Positions 44,516-52,949 of a DNA stretch of 64,000 bases are shown in pieces. This stretch comes from Synechococcus sp. MU1617 (GTDB taxonomy: Bacteria; Cyanobacteriota; Cyanobacteriia; PCC-6307; Cyanobiaceae). The stretch is from contig NZ_VTLB01000003.1 of NCBI RefSeq assembly GCF_020514235.1, positions 237,237-301,236 on the forward strand, written 5' to 3'. A program made the translations under genes and the position numbers. The notes beneath the pieces are model-generated. The model was given only the letters and a program-made list of their open reading frames with translations, was not told the DNA's origin and made no database searches. The stretch's first letter is position 1. Each line of letters opens with the position of its first letter.

Positions 44516-45328
44516 GTGCAGCCCGCTTTCGGTGTGATCGGCCTGGGTCGAATGGCTCAGGCCCTTGTTGTTCCTCTTTTGGAGCGTGGACGGATTCCTG
44601 CCGACCAGCTGTTGGCGGTCGTCGGAGGATCTGGCTCGCTTGAGCAAAGGCGTGGGGCCTTGCCGGCGGGTATCGGTCTGGTTGCTGCTGACGATCCTTC
44701 TGCTCAACAGGTCTGGACGGCCCCGGTGCAGCTGCTTGCGGTGAAGCCGCAACAACTGGATGCAGTTGCAGCAGCTGCGGGACCTGTTGCGGGTCAACCG
44801 CTGCTGATCTCTGTGTTGGCGGGGGTGTCTCTGGCGCGGCTGCAGCATTTGTTTCCCGGTCATCGCTGTGTGCGGGCGGTGCCCAACACCCCTGCGCTGG
44901 TGGGAGCTGGTTTGACAGCTCTGGCCTGGGGGGAAGGGATCGACCAAGGGCAACGGGACGAGGTGCGGCATCTGTTCGCCGAAGTGGGTGAAGTGCTGGA
45001 GCTGGCGGAATCCAAGCTCGATGCCTTCCTGGCCCTCACCTCTTCGGGCCCTGCCTTTGTGGCCCTGGTGGCGGAAGCCATGGCCGATGGAGCTGTTGCA
45101 GCCGGTCTTCCCAGGGACCTGGCCTTGAGGCTGAGCCACCGCACCCTGGCCGGAACAGCTGAGCTGCTGGACCGTCGCGATTTGCACCCTGCCCAGCTCA
45201 AGGACATGGTCACCTCGCCAGGGGGTACCACGATCGCCGGCGTCCGCGCGTTGGAACGCATTGGTTTGCGCTCCGCCTTGATCGAAGCGGTTGTCGCTGC
45301 TGCGGAACGCAGCCGAGAGCTGGCCTAG
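44516..45328 (+). CDS. proC: pyrroline-5-carboxylate reductase
   Basis: 270 residues from GTG 44516, 8 bases after the sepF stop. Last step of proline synthesis. Rossmann start FGVIGLGRMAQALV; VKPQQLDAVAAAAG, SVLAGVSLARLQ, VRAVPNTPALVGAG and the C-terminal LTSSGPAFVALV, KDMVTSPGGTTIAGVRALE signature are all present. The last 4 bases overlap the convergent cobI end. Likely last gene of the der-proC operon. Confidence 0.97.
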   Translation: MQPAFGVIGLGRMAQALVVPLLERGRIPADQLLAVVGGSGSLEQRRGALPAGIGLVAADDPSAQQVWTAPVQLLAVKPQQLDAVAAAAGPVAGQPLLISVLAGVSLARLQHLFPGHRCVRAVPNTPALVGAGLTALAWGEGIDQGQRDEVRHLFAEVGEVLELAESKLDAFLALTSSGPAFVALVAEAMADGAVAAGLPRDLALRLSHRTLAGTAELLDRRDLHPAQLKDMVTSPGGTTIAGVRALERIGLRSALIEAVVAAAERSRELA

Positions 45329-46035
45329 GGCAAAACCTCCGGCCATCCCTGACGGATCAGCAATAGCGAGAAGTAGGGGCGGGGTTCGGCTGCGACTGAA
45401 TCTGCGCAACAGATCTGCTGGTCTGGCCAGCCGACCCGTTCGGCAAACAGCGCTTGCTGCAGCAGACCACGCCGCTTCAGCAGGGGTTGCACCCAACTCC
45501 AGCGCCGGCCCAGCTTCAGCAGGGCTAGAACTTGCCCCGTCGCCGCGGCGGTGTCCAGCACCTGCTCCAGCTCCTCAGGCGTGTCGGGGCAGGGGCGCAA
45601 CAGCAGTTGGTCCTGCTGCAGCGCGAGGGGCCAGAGGCCGGCAGCCGCGGCTGCTGAGCAGGAGGTGATGCCAGGAATCACGCTGATGGGACAGTCGGGC
45701 CATGCCTGACGAAGGGCCAGCAGCACGTAGCTGCAGCTCGCAAACAGAGACGCATCTCCTTCGCAGAGCAGTGCCACCTGTTGGCCGGAACGGACAGCCT
45801 GCTGCAGCTCCTGTGCTGCTGCCCCCCAGGCGGAGCGACGCGGTTGGGCGGCTTCCACCATCGGGAACAACAACGGCAGGCGCTGATGGTCGCTGCGGAT
45901 CCAGGCGGCGGCGATTTTGGCGGCCATGCTGTCGGCCCCCGGACGTCCCACCGGGTAAGCCACTACCTCCGCTTTGCGGATGGCTTCAACAGAGGCCAGG
46001 GTAAGCAGGGACGGATCACCGGGGCCGACTCCCAC
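45325..46035 (-). CDS. cobI: precorrin-2 C20-methyltransferase
   Basis: 236 residues from GTG 46035. SAM-dependent tetrapyrrole methylase of cobalamin synthesis. Motifs: GVGPGDPSLLTL at the N-terminus, VVAYPVGRPGADSMA, VALLCEGDASLFASCSY, and VIPGITSCSAAAAAG. Homologues usually start two or three residues earlier (TLVGVGPGDP); the frame here stays open upstream and reads LTLVGVG, but offers no ATG/GTG/TTG before 46035, so the start is uncertain. Overlaps proC 3' end to 3' end by 4 bases. Confidence 0.9.
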   Translation of the reverse strand: MGVGPGDPSLLTLASVEAIRKAEVVAYPVGRPGADSMAAKIAAAWIRSDHQRLPLLFPMVEAAQPRRSAWGAAAQELQQAVRSGQQVALLCEGDASLFASCSYVLLALRQAWPDCPISVIPGITSCSAAAAAGLWPLALQQDQLLLRPCPDTPEELEQVLDTAAATGQVLALLKLGRRWSWVQPLLKRRGLLQQALFAERVGWPDQQICCADSVAAEPRPYFSLLLIRQGWPEVLP

Positions 46036-46103
46036 CAGCGTGAGACCCCCAGTCGTGGTGGGATCGATGATGGTCAGCAGTCGATGCGCCCGGGGTCCAG
46101 ACG

Positions 46104-46664
46104 ATGAGTCGTCTCAGCATCTTTCCAGACGAAACCGCAGCCCATGCTCCAGATGAGCAAGTGCCCGAGCTGGAGAGCCATGATCCAGCGGTGATTCAGG
46201 CGGAGCTCAGCCGCCGAGGCATCGGCTTTGAGCAATGGCCAGCTGAGCAGGGCCTGCCGAAGGGGGCCGATCAGTCCGCCATCCTCCAGGCCTATGCCGA
46301 TGCGATTGCCCGGGTTCAAGGCGATGGCGGTTATGCCACGGTCGATGCGATTCGGATGACGCCGGATCATCCTGATCGTGAGCTCCTGCGCCGCAAGTTC
46401 CTTGAGGAGCACACCCACGCCGAAGACGAAGTGCGCTTTTTTGTGGAAGGGTGCGGTTTGTTTGTGCTGCACATCGGTGCCGAGGTGCTCAGCGTGCTGT
46501 GCGAACGGGGCGACCTGATGCGTGTCCCCGCTGGGACCCGTCATTGGTTTGATATGGGCTCTCAGCCCCGGTTTTGTGCCGTGCGTTGGTTCAACAACCC
46601 CGAGGGATGGGTTGCGCAGTACACCGGTAGCAGCATCGCCCAGCGTTTTCCCAGGCTTGACTAA
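46104..46664 (+). CDS. mtnD: acireductone dioxygenase
   Basis: 186 residues; cupin of methionine salvage oxidising dihydroxy-keto-methylthiopentene. Metal ligands are the HxHxxxE set H103, H105, E109 in EEHTHAEDEVRFFVEG, plus H147 in AGTRHWFDMG. VRWFNNPEGWV near the C-terminus is also family-specific. Head to head with cobI (69-base gap). Other salvage genes are not in the window. Confidence 0.94.
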   Translation: MSRLSIFPDETAAHAPDEQVPELESHDPAVIQAELSRRGIGFEQWPAEQGLPKGADQSAILQAYADAIARVQGDGGYATVDAIRMTPDHPDRELLRRKFLEEHTHAEDEVRFFVEGCGLFVLHIGAEVLSVLCERGDLMRVPAGTRHWFDMGSQPRFCAVRWFNNPEGWVAQYTGSSIAQRFPRLD

Positions 46665-46685
46665 GGGGGCTTCCAGGAGATCTTG

Positions 46686-47069
46686 ATGCGCCTCCACCGC
46701 TCCTTTGTTGCGCTGCTGCTGAGTCTGCCCATGGCAGCACCCATTGCTGTTGCTGCCGAGGATGCTCCCTTGGCACCTGAGGTTCAGCGGCGGGTTGCCG
46801 TGGTGGTGCTGGCCCGCCGAATTCGCGGCTATGCCGCCATGGCCAAGGCCAGCAGCGACTGTCAGGTGGAGAAGGGGCGTCTTCCGCGCCGCCAGGCCAG
46901 ACAAGCCCTGGCGATTTCGCTCGAGGAGTTGGGCATCAGCCGGCGCGTGCTGGTGAATCCCCTGGTGGTTGCCGTCAGCCCGCGCCTGCAGCGCCTGCTG
47001 GATGAAAGCTGTGCCCTGGATCCAACCAAGCAGGCTGAAGCGTTGCAGCTGGCCGAAAACGAACTCTGA
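46686..47069 (+). CDS. secreted small protein, unknown function
   Basis: 127 residues from ATG 46686 with GGAG 8-11 bases upstream (aggagatcttg). A signal peptide is clear: MRLHRSFVALLLSLPMAAPIAVAA, cleavage probably after AVAA. The mature part is basic and helical (RRVAVVVLARRIRGYAAMAKAS, RRQARQALAISLEELGISR) with two cysteines (SDCQVEK, DESCALD) that could pair in the periplasm. Family not recognised. It lies 21 bases after mtnD, possibly cotranscribed. Confidence 0.62.
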   Translation: MRLHRSFVALLLSLPMAAPIAVAAEDAPLAPEVQRRVAVVVLARRIRGYAAMAKASSDCQVEKGRLPRRQARQALAISLEELGISRRVLVNPLVVAVSPRLQRLLDESCALDPTKQAEALQLAENEL

Positions 47070-47167
47070 GCCTTTTCTCGAGCTGGGTCTCAGAAGGGGA
47101 CAGTGAGAGTGCTGGCTTTTATTTCCTCAGCGAATAAAAACCGCCCATAGGGTTCCGCCCTGTTTGC

Positions 47168-47743
47168 TTGGCTGCTGTGGTCGTTCGGTCTTGTCTCGCA
47201 TTGAAGCTGCTGGCGCTGTTGGCAGTGCCCTGTTCTGCGGCCGAGATGGATCTGGCCTCTGCATCCACGGTGCCAACCACGTCGCTATCCACCTCCATCC
47301 CAGCCAATGAGTCGGTCTTGGTGCTGGACCGCACCACGCGATCGCTGGCACGTACGGGCGATCCCATCTGGAGCCTGCGTCTGGAAACTCCAGGTCAGCC
47401 CGTGCAGCACTTCGATGCCGTCAGCGGTCGGGCCCACCGTCAAAATGCCGATCGCCATCGTTCTGGCACCCGCGCGCCGCTTCCCGCCGGTCGCTACAGC
47501 CTTGGGCCGGTGGAGCCCCTGGGGCCTTCCGATCCGCGGGAGCTCGGGCCGATCTGGATCGGAATTGAACCGCAGTTCCCCACGGGGCGAGGCCATCTGG
47601 GCATTCATCTCGATCCAAGTGCCAACCGCAATGCCAACAGCGGCACACTCGGCTGTGTGGGCTTGATTCGTTGGGATGACATGCAGACTCTGGCGGGTCT
47701 GGTGCAGCGCCGTAACGTCCGAACATTGGTGGTGAGCGAGTGA
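47168..47743 (+). CDS. exported L,D-transpeptidase-like protein with atypical active site
   Basis: 191 residues from TTG 47168; other starts (GTG 47177) are possible. Hydrophobic signal segment LALKLLALLAVPCSA (about 10-24), cleaved near SAAEMD. The C-terminal 110 residues resemble YkuD folds: SVLVLDRTTRSLAR, LPAGRYSLGPVE, GHLGIHLDPS and SGTLGCVGLIRW. The nucleophile cysteine is present in T-x-G-C, but the usual SHGC histidine is Leu and the following Arg is Gly. It could be an active variant or a peptidoglycan-binding remnant. Its TGA is directly followed by the next ATG. Confidence 0.72.
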   Translation: MAAVVVRSCLALKLLALLAVPCSAAEMDLASASTVPTTSLSTSIPANESVLVLDRTTRSLARTGDPIWSLRLETPGQPVQHFDAVSGRAHRQNADRHRSGTRAPLPAGRYSLGPVEPLGPSDPRELGPIWIGIEPQFPTGRGHLGIHLDPSANRNANSGTLGCVGLIRWDDMQTLAGLVQRRNVRTLVVSE

Positions 47744-48262
47744 ATGTTCTCCGATTGGGGCTTCAGTTGGGGCGGCTGGTTGGACAACCGCCGGGGTGAG
47801 TGGTGGCTGCTGGCCCAACTCCTGCTGATCACGGCCCATCTGCTGCCGGTCTGGCCTGCTCCGGCCAGCTTCGGTGTGGCGATCTGGCCCAAGCCCTTGT
47901 TTGGGCTGGGTTTGCTGCTGTTGGCTTTTGGCCTGTTTCGAGCCATTGAGGCGTTTCGCTGCCTTGGGGCAAGCCTTTCGCCGCTGCCGGCGCCCAAGCC
48001 GTCGAACCAGTTGATCGCCACAGGCACATATGCCATCTGCCGGCATCCGTTGTATCGGGCCGTTTTGCTGTGTTCCGCAGGAGTGGTGCTGGCCACAGGC
48101 AGCCTGCTGCATCTGTTGCTGTTGGTCAGCCTCGCGGTGGTGCTGCGGGGCAAAGCCCGCTTCGAGGAGCAGGGGTTACGGGCGCTGCATCCGGATTACA
48201 GCCAATATGCCGCCGCCACTCCGGCGATTTTGGGCTGGGTTCCTGGATTGGATTGGCGCTGA
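47744..48262 (+). CDS. membrane methyltransferase, isoprenylcysteine/PEMT family
   Basis: 172 residues, four hydrophobic helices. The family methylates lipids or prenylated proteins with SAM at the membrane face. The SAM-binding region is GTYAICRHPLYRAVLLCSAG (about 93-112), and the C-terminal RFEEQGLRALHPDYSQYAA matches the RxEExxLxxxxxxYxxY pattern. Substrate unknown. Start ATG immediately after the stop of the preceding gene (TGAATG), so translation is coupled. Confidence 0.85.
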   Translation: MFSDWGFSWGGWLDNRRGEWWLLAQLLLITAHLLPVWPAPASFGVAIWPKPLFGLGLLLLAFGLFRAIEAFRCLGASLSPLPAPKPSNQLIATGTYAICRHPLYRAVLLCSAGVVLATGSLLHLLLLVSLAVVLRGKARFEEQGLRALHPDYSQYAAATPAILGWVPGLDWR

Positions 48263-48271
48263 TTGGCTGGC

Positions 48272-49441
48272 TCAGGCGGCGACCGTGCTCGTCCTTATCA
48301 GGTCGGCATAGAGATGTTCGAGGGCGTCGATGTTGCTTGAAATCGTGTAGCGCTCCAAGGCGCGGAGTCGGGCTTTGCGGCCCAGTTCCGCCGTCAGCAC
48401 CGGCTGGTCCCTGAGCACCGGCAGCAGCGTGCGCAACTGGGTGGTGACGCCCTGGGTGCTCAACACGATTCCCGCGCCATGCTCAAGCACTTCGCCATCG
48501 GCACCGGCATCGGTGGCCACGCAGGCTGTTCCGGTGGCCATCGCCTCCAACAAGGCCAGCGACAGGCCCTCCACAAGGCTCGGCAGGATGAAGACTTCAG
48601 CGCACTGAAGCAGGGCCACCCGAGTGTCCAAATTTGGCTCGTGGCCCCACCAGTGGATTCGATCGTCATTGAACTGGTTCATCAGGCTGTTGCGCAGCGG
48701 GCCGTCGCCGACGATCACCAACCGACAGCCCTCCGGTGAGACCAGACGCCAGGCCCGCAGCAGGGCTTCAACGTTCTTCTCCGTCGCTAGGCGACCCATG
48801 TAGAGGACGATCCGTTCTCGCCCCAGCCTCTGCCGCACCTGTTGATGCATCGGCGAAATGGTGCCGGGGCTGGAGGGGCACCAGCGGTCGGTGTCCACAC
48901 CATTGGGGATCACCGTTAGACGATCGGCTGGAACGCCGAGGCGCTCGAGAAAATCTGCCTGAAGCTGTGAAAACACGATCACCCGGTCGTAGCGGGCTAG
49001 GGCCGGTGCATACAGCTGGTAGCTGAGCTGTTGGGTGCCTGCCGTCAGGTTGCGCAGGCCAGCATCGAAGGGTGGATGAAAGGTGGCGACCAGGGGCACG
49101 CCCAATTGCTGGCAGAGCTCCGGCAGGCGGAAATCCAGGGGCGAAAGGGTGAGGCTGGCGTGCACCAGGTCGGGCTGCAGTCGCTCCAGGGATTCCCTCA
49201 GCTCCCGCTGAGCCCCTGGGGAAGGGATCGTATAAACCTGCGACTTGACCAGATAGGGCAGGCTGACGTCCGGGTCGTTGGCCAGCAGTGAAGTGTTGTC
49301 GCGCTCTGGGCTGCGTGGGTTATCGAAATGGATGAAGTGCACCTGATGCCCGCGTTTTCGCAGGGCTTCTGTGGTGCTGATCCCGTAGGACACATTCCCG
49401 CAGAAGGGAGACTTCTTGCCGAGCCACGCAATCTGCGCCAA
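48272..49441 (-). CDS. GT4 family glycosyltransferase
   Basis: 389 residues with a GT-B fold. N-terminal half: IAWLGKKSPFCGNVSYGIS and VHASLTLSPLDFRLP; C-terminal half: VIPNGVDTDRW, VLYMGRLATEKNVEALLRAW, LVIVGDGPL, and the donor-site EGLSLALLEAMATGTACVATD with the conserved ExxxxxxxE. A retaining glycosyltransferase; acceptor not known. Downstream end of the lrtA-deoC-recO-MFS-GT4 run and convergent with the methyltransferase. Confidence 0.9.
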   Translation of the reverse strand: MAQIAWLGKKSPFCGNVSYGISTTEALRKRGHQVHFIHFDNPRSPERDNTSLLANDPDVSLPYLVKSQVYTIPSPGAQRELRESLERLQPDLVHASLTLSPLDFRLPELCQQLGVPLVATFHPPFDAGLRNLTAGTQQLSYQLYAPALARYDRVIVFSQLQADFLERLGVPADRLTVIPNGVDTDRWCPSSPGTISPMHQQVRQRLGRERIVLYMGRLATEKNVEALLRAWRLVSPEGCRLVIVGDGPLRNSLMNQFNDDRIHWWGHEPNLDTRVALLQCAEVFILPSLVEGLSLALLEAMATGTACVATDAGADGEVLEHGAGIVLSTQGVTTQLRTLLPVLRDQPVLTAELGRKARLRALERYTISSNIDALEHLYADLIRTSTVAA

Positions 49442-49473
49442 GCGGGTTGGGCCTCCTCAGGCGAAACGGCAAG

Positions 49474-50853
49474 TTAGCAGCGTTGCCACGGCCGTTCGAT
49501 CAACGCCGCTACCAGCGCCAATCCCGCCAGCAGCCACAGCACCGGTTGAAGACCAATGCTGCTCACCAAGGTGCCCGCCAGCACCAGCGGCAGACTCAGG
49601 GCGATGTTGATCAGGTTGTTCTGCAGTCCGAACACCCTGCCGCGCTCGGTTTCGGGGGTTTCTTCTTGAATCGTGGTCTGCGCTGGTATCGCCACCAGAG
49701 CTGCTCCAATGCCGAGGATGCCGCAGAGGCTCAGGGTGAAGGGCAGAGATCCCCGCAGTTGGCTGAGCAGTACCAAGGTCCAGGTGATGGTTCCAAGGCC
49801 TGCTGCCGTGAGTCGGCGGCGGCTGAACCGATGGCCCAGCTGGGCCATCATCACGGCTCCGATCGCCATGCCCAGACCACTCATCGCGAGCAGAGCACCA
49901 AAGCCTGAAGCCCCCAGGTTGTCGATTAGGGCCGCCAGCTGGAGCGCCAACACGTAGAGCGCCGCCAACAGGCTGTAAAGCAGCACCAGGTGAATCATGG
50001 CGCCGCGCACCGACGGCACCCGGCGCAGAACCTGCAATCCTTCGCCGATCTCCGCCCACACCGATGTATTGGAGGCGGGCTTTGGAGTTTCCTGCAGCTT
50101 CAGGCGCGAAAGGCTGAGGGCCGCGAGGCCATAGCAGAGCGGTAGCAGCAGAAACTCGCCGCCATCGATGCCGAGGATCGCCAGGCTGCTGTGCAGGGCA
50201 CGAAGAATCGGTTCTCCCAGGGCGAAGCCCAGGATCGTGGCCCCCATGCTGGTGGCTTGGTAAAGGGAGTTGGCTGCTAACAGGTGTTCTCCCGGCACCA
50301 CCACAGGAATTGTGGCCTGTTCCGAGGGGGCGAAAAACTGGGTCAGGATCGACTCCAGGAAGGTCATGCCCACTAGCCCCCAGTAGCCCCAGGGGAGACC
50401 AAGCCAGACGGGCCCTGGCAGAAGACAGAGCGGTGCGAACACCACCAACAGGGCTCGTACGGCATTGCTGGCCACCATCACTCGACGCTTGGGCCAGCGG
50501 TCAGCCCAGACCCCAGCCACCGTTCCCAGCAGCATGGCCGGGATGGTGTTCGCCACAAAGATGCCTGTGGCCAGCAGGGTGATCACCTGGGTGCGTGTGC
50601 TGATGTCAAGGCCGTAACCCGACGCCATCTCTGCCAGTACGCCACTTCCCTGCCCCTTCAGCAGCAGGTGCTGATCGATCAGGAAGACCATCAGCACGAT
50701 GTAAAACTTGTCCGCCAGCTGGGAAAAGATCTGGCCCAGCCAGAGTTTTCGGAAGTCGTTGAGGCGAAGCACGGCTTCCAAGCCGCGCTTCCCCTCCGGA
50801 TTGCTGCCGGTGGGCAGAGCGGGTTCAGGGGTGGTGAGGGTAGGTCCGCTCAA
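49474..50853 (-). CDS. MFS transporter
   Basis: 459 residues from TTG 50853, about 12 membrane helices in two halves. Loop 2-3 carries GVWADRWPKRRVMVASN, the MFS motif A (GxxxDRxGRR); the second half has MAQLGHRFSRRRL. It resembles the bacterial efflux group (NreB/EntS-like) with no named substrate. It starts 28 bases after recO and ends 32 bases before GT4, so cotranscription with both is likely. Substrate is unknown. Confidence 0.87.
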   Translation of the reverse strand: MSGPTLTTPEPALPTGSNPEGKRGLEAVLRLNDFRKLWLGQIFSQLADKFYIVLMVFLIDQHLLLKGQGSGVLAEMASGYGLDISTRTQVITLLATGIFVANTIPAMLLGTVAGVWADRWPKRRVMVASNAVRALLVVFAPLCLLPGPVWLGLPWGYWGLVGMTFLESILTQFFAPSEQATIPVVVPGEHLLAANSLYQATSMGATILGFALGEPILRALHSSLAILGIDGGEFLLLPLCYGLAALSLSRLKLQETPKPASNTSVWAEIGEGLQVLRRVPSVRGAMIHLVLLYSLLAALYVLALQLAALIDNLGASGFGALLAMSGLGMAIGAVMMAQLGHRFSRRRLTAAGLGTITWTLVLLSQLRGSLPFTLSLCGILGIGAALVAIPAQTTIQEETPETERGRVFGLQNNLINIALSLPLVLAGTLVSSIGLQPVLWLLAGLALVAALIERPWQRC

Positions 50854-50881
50854 GGGGCAATTGCATCGCGGCCATGATGGC

Positions 50882-51655
50882 TCACGCGCCTGCTAGCAGC
50901 GTCTCTCGCAGCATGGCCAGGGCTTTGTTGGGTCGGTTCAGATGCGTCCGGCTCCAGATCTCGACCACCCGCAGTAGCCGGCGCCATACAGCTGGGGGTC
51001 CCATCAGCTCCCCATCCCGGCGACGGGGTAGTTCGGCCCGGGTCAGTCGCTGGAGCAGGGCCAGTTCGGAGGGATTCAGCTGGATCGTCGTCCCAGGCTG
51101 CTCATCGATTGCAAAGCCGTCCTGCGGCAGCAGGCTGCAGCGCCAGTCCCACTGACCCAGCGGTGGGTCCAGGGGATCGCCCGTCAGGCAGCAGGTCTGC
51201 AACGGCAGTCCATAACCGCCCAGGGTGAGCAGATGGATGCAGGCCTGGACCGTGCAGGCCAGCACCAGCTCCGGATCGGCTCGGTGCTCCTCCAGACGTT
51301 CCAGGTGCAGCTGCATCGTGGCCAGCAATCCTTCCACGGGGTCCTGGGTCGCCAGTTGAAGGCAGAGATCACACAGCGCCTGTGCCGCAGCAAGGGTCTC
51401 CAGCTGTTGCCCGAGGCCTGAAAAACTGCGCAGCACCCGCAGTTGTCGTATCCGGGCCAGACCACTGCGTCCTCCTACCTGCAGTTCCAACAGGGTGAGG
51501 GGGGCCGCGGCGGCCAGACTGCTCTTGGGCTTGCGTGCTCCGGGAACGGCGAAGCGACTGATGCCCTCCGCATCACTGAGCAGGCTCAGCAGCCGGTCGT
51601 GCTCGCCGAGGGGGCCCACCTTGAGGGCGAGTCCGATGAGGCGTCGTTCTGCCAT
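50882..51655 (-). CDS. recO: DNA repair protein RecO
   Basis: 257 residues. RecO loads RecA with RecR and anneals SSB-coated DNA. The N-terminal OB-fold (about 1-80: GLALKVGPLGEHDRLLSLLSD, then FAVPGARKPKSS) and the helical C-terminal domain with TCCLTGDPLDPP...DWRCSLLP (the cysteine-rich loop) and LTRAELPRR are visible. ATG 51655 is directly joined to the deoC stop (TGAATG). Confidence 0.93.
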   Translation of the reverse strand: MAERRLIGLALKVGPLGEHDRLLSLLSDAEGISRFAVPGARKPKSSLAAAAPLTLLELQVGGRSGLARIRQLRVLRSFSGLGQQLETLAAAQALCDLCLQLATQDPVEGLLATMQLHLERLEEHRADPELVLACTVQACIHLLTLGGYGLPLQTCCLTGDPLDPPLGQWDWRCSLLPQDGFAIDEQPGTTIQLNPSELALLQRLTRAELPRRRDGELMGPPAVWRRLLRVVEIWSRTHLNRPNKALAMLRETLLAGA

Positions 51656-52336
51656 TCAGGCGGCGGGGCGGCGCTGGGCCTGCAGCAGAGCCGGCGCGCT
51701 GCTGGTGCCCAGCAGATCGGCCCCCGCCAACAAAAGCTCCCCCGCATGGCTGAGGCTATGGATGCCCCCGGCCGCCTTGATGGCGCAGCGTTTGCGGATC
51801 AGCTGTTTCAACTGGCGGATCTGATCGGCTTGACAGGCCGGACCGAAGCCGTTTCCGGTCTGCAGTCCCGCAGCGCCAGCATCAATGGCGGCCTCTACGG
51901 CCAGCTCCAGCTGTTCGCTTTCCAGTCGTGCCATGTCCAGGACGGCCCGAACGGGGACCCCCAGCTCGCAAAGGGCGGCGAGTTCCTCGGCAAACGCGCC
52001 GGAGTCGCCATTGGCCAAGGCGCTGAAATCGGGCACGACATCCAGCTCCTGGGCGCCATGGGCGGCACACCACTCCGCTTCGGCCAGTTTGAGTTCAGCG
52101 GGAATTGCCCCAAAGGGAAAGCCGATGGCTGCAACCAGGCGGGGGCCTGCCTTGGTGGTCCCGATGCGTTCCCGCAGCAGCGGCAACTGACGCGGTGTGG
52201 TGCAGATCGCCCGCACGCCCTCCTGCATTCCGGAGTCACAGAGGGCCTGAAGCTGGTCTTGGGTCAGCAGGGGGTCGAGGATCGCCTGATCAAGCCGCGG
52301 CGGTAGGTCGGGGAGCTCTTGGGCTGGATCAGCCAT
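51656..52336 (-). CDS. deoC: deoxyribose-phosphate aldolase homologue lacking the Schiff-base lysine
   Basis: 226 residues, DeoC-type TIM barrel. DeoC cleaves deoxyribose-5-phosphate through a Schiff base on a lysine in FxKTSTGF. Here the equivalent segment is AAGLQTGNGFG: the lysine is Gln159 (codon CAG, read from bases 51861-51863 on the minus strand). The second lysine K187 in AIKAAGGIHS and the acid D99 in ELDVV are kept. So the family is clear, but aldolase activity is doubtful. It is joined to recO and 14 bases downstream of lrtA. Confidence 0.86.
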   Translation of the reverse strand: MADPAQELPDLPPRLDQAILDPLLTQDQLQALCDSGMQEGVRAICTTPRQLPLLRERIGTTKAGPRLVAAIGFPFGAIPAELKLAEAEWCAAHGAQELDVVPDFSALANGDSGAFAEELAALCELGVPVRAVLDMARLESEQLELAVEAAIDAGAAGLQTGNGFGPACQADQIRQLKQLIRKRCAIKAAGGIHSLSHAGELLLAGADLLGTSSAPALLQAQRRPAA

Positions 52337-52350
52337 GGCGGGCCAGAGGG

Positions 52351-52938
52351 TCAGTCACGAGCCTGAATCACGCCGTATCCCCCGTGGTTGCGTCGGTAGA
52401 TCACCTGCAGTTGATCGCTGTCCTTCTCCCGGAACAGGTAGAAGTCGTGGTCGATCAGATCCAGTTGACGGCGCGCCTCCTCCAGGCCCATGGGCGGCAT
52501 GGCGAAATATTTGTGTCGTACACCCGGGTTTGGCAGTTCCGCCTCACGCCCATGCAGCAGGGACTCCTCAACGGGGGACTCGTCGTTGACCACATCCGTG
52601 CTGGGGGTGTGGCTGGCGCTGTGGCCATGGCTGTGGTGGTGATCACTGTGGCGTTCCTTCCAGCGGCGCAGCTGGCGGGCCAGTTTTCCAGCGGCGAGAT
52701 CGATGCTGGCGTAAAGGTTTTCGCTGCGTTCCTGGGCGCGGATCACCGTGCCGTTGGCAAAGACCGTCACTTCAGCGGTCTGCTGAGGCACACGGGGATT
52801 GCGGGCCACGGAGAGATGGACGTCTGCCTCGCGAACGGCATCACCGAAGTGCGCTGTGGCCCGCTCCAATTTGGTTTGGGTGTAGTCCCGCAACGCCGGC
52901 GTGATCTCGAGGTTGCGACCATGGATCAGCAACTTCAT
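52351..52938 (-). CDS. lrtA: ribosome hibernation factor, long form (LrtA)
   Basis: 195 residues. The N-terminal domain (1-110) is the ribosome-binding HPF/RaiA fold: [26 protein letters not shown] and [22 protein letters not shown]. After a His-rich linker ([14 protein letters not shown]) the C-terminal dimerisation domain (about 135-190) has [30 protein letters not shown]. Long forms dimerise ribosomes into 100S. In cyanobacteria this is LrtA, named for its light-repressed transcript. Only 11 bases separate its ATG from the lipB start, so its promoter overlaps lipB. Confidence 0.94.
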   Translation of the reverse strand: MKLLIHGRNLEITPALRDYTQTKLERATAHFGDAVREADVHLSVARNPRVPQQTAEVTVFANGTVIRAQERSENLYASIDLAAGKLARQLRRWKERHSDHHHSHGHSASHTPSTDVVNDESPVEESLLHGREAELPNPGVRHKYFAMPPMGLEEARRQLDLIDHDFYLFREKDSDQLQVIYRRNHGGYGVIQARD

Positions 52939-52949
52939 GCCTCGCTCCT

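Noticed and set aside
47117..47139. AT-rich inverted repeat TTTTATT/AATAAAA before the L,D-transpeptidase-like gene
   Set aside because: Seven AT pairs around a 9-base loop could occur by chance, and no promoter or terminator logic fits clearly.
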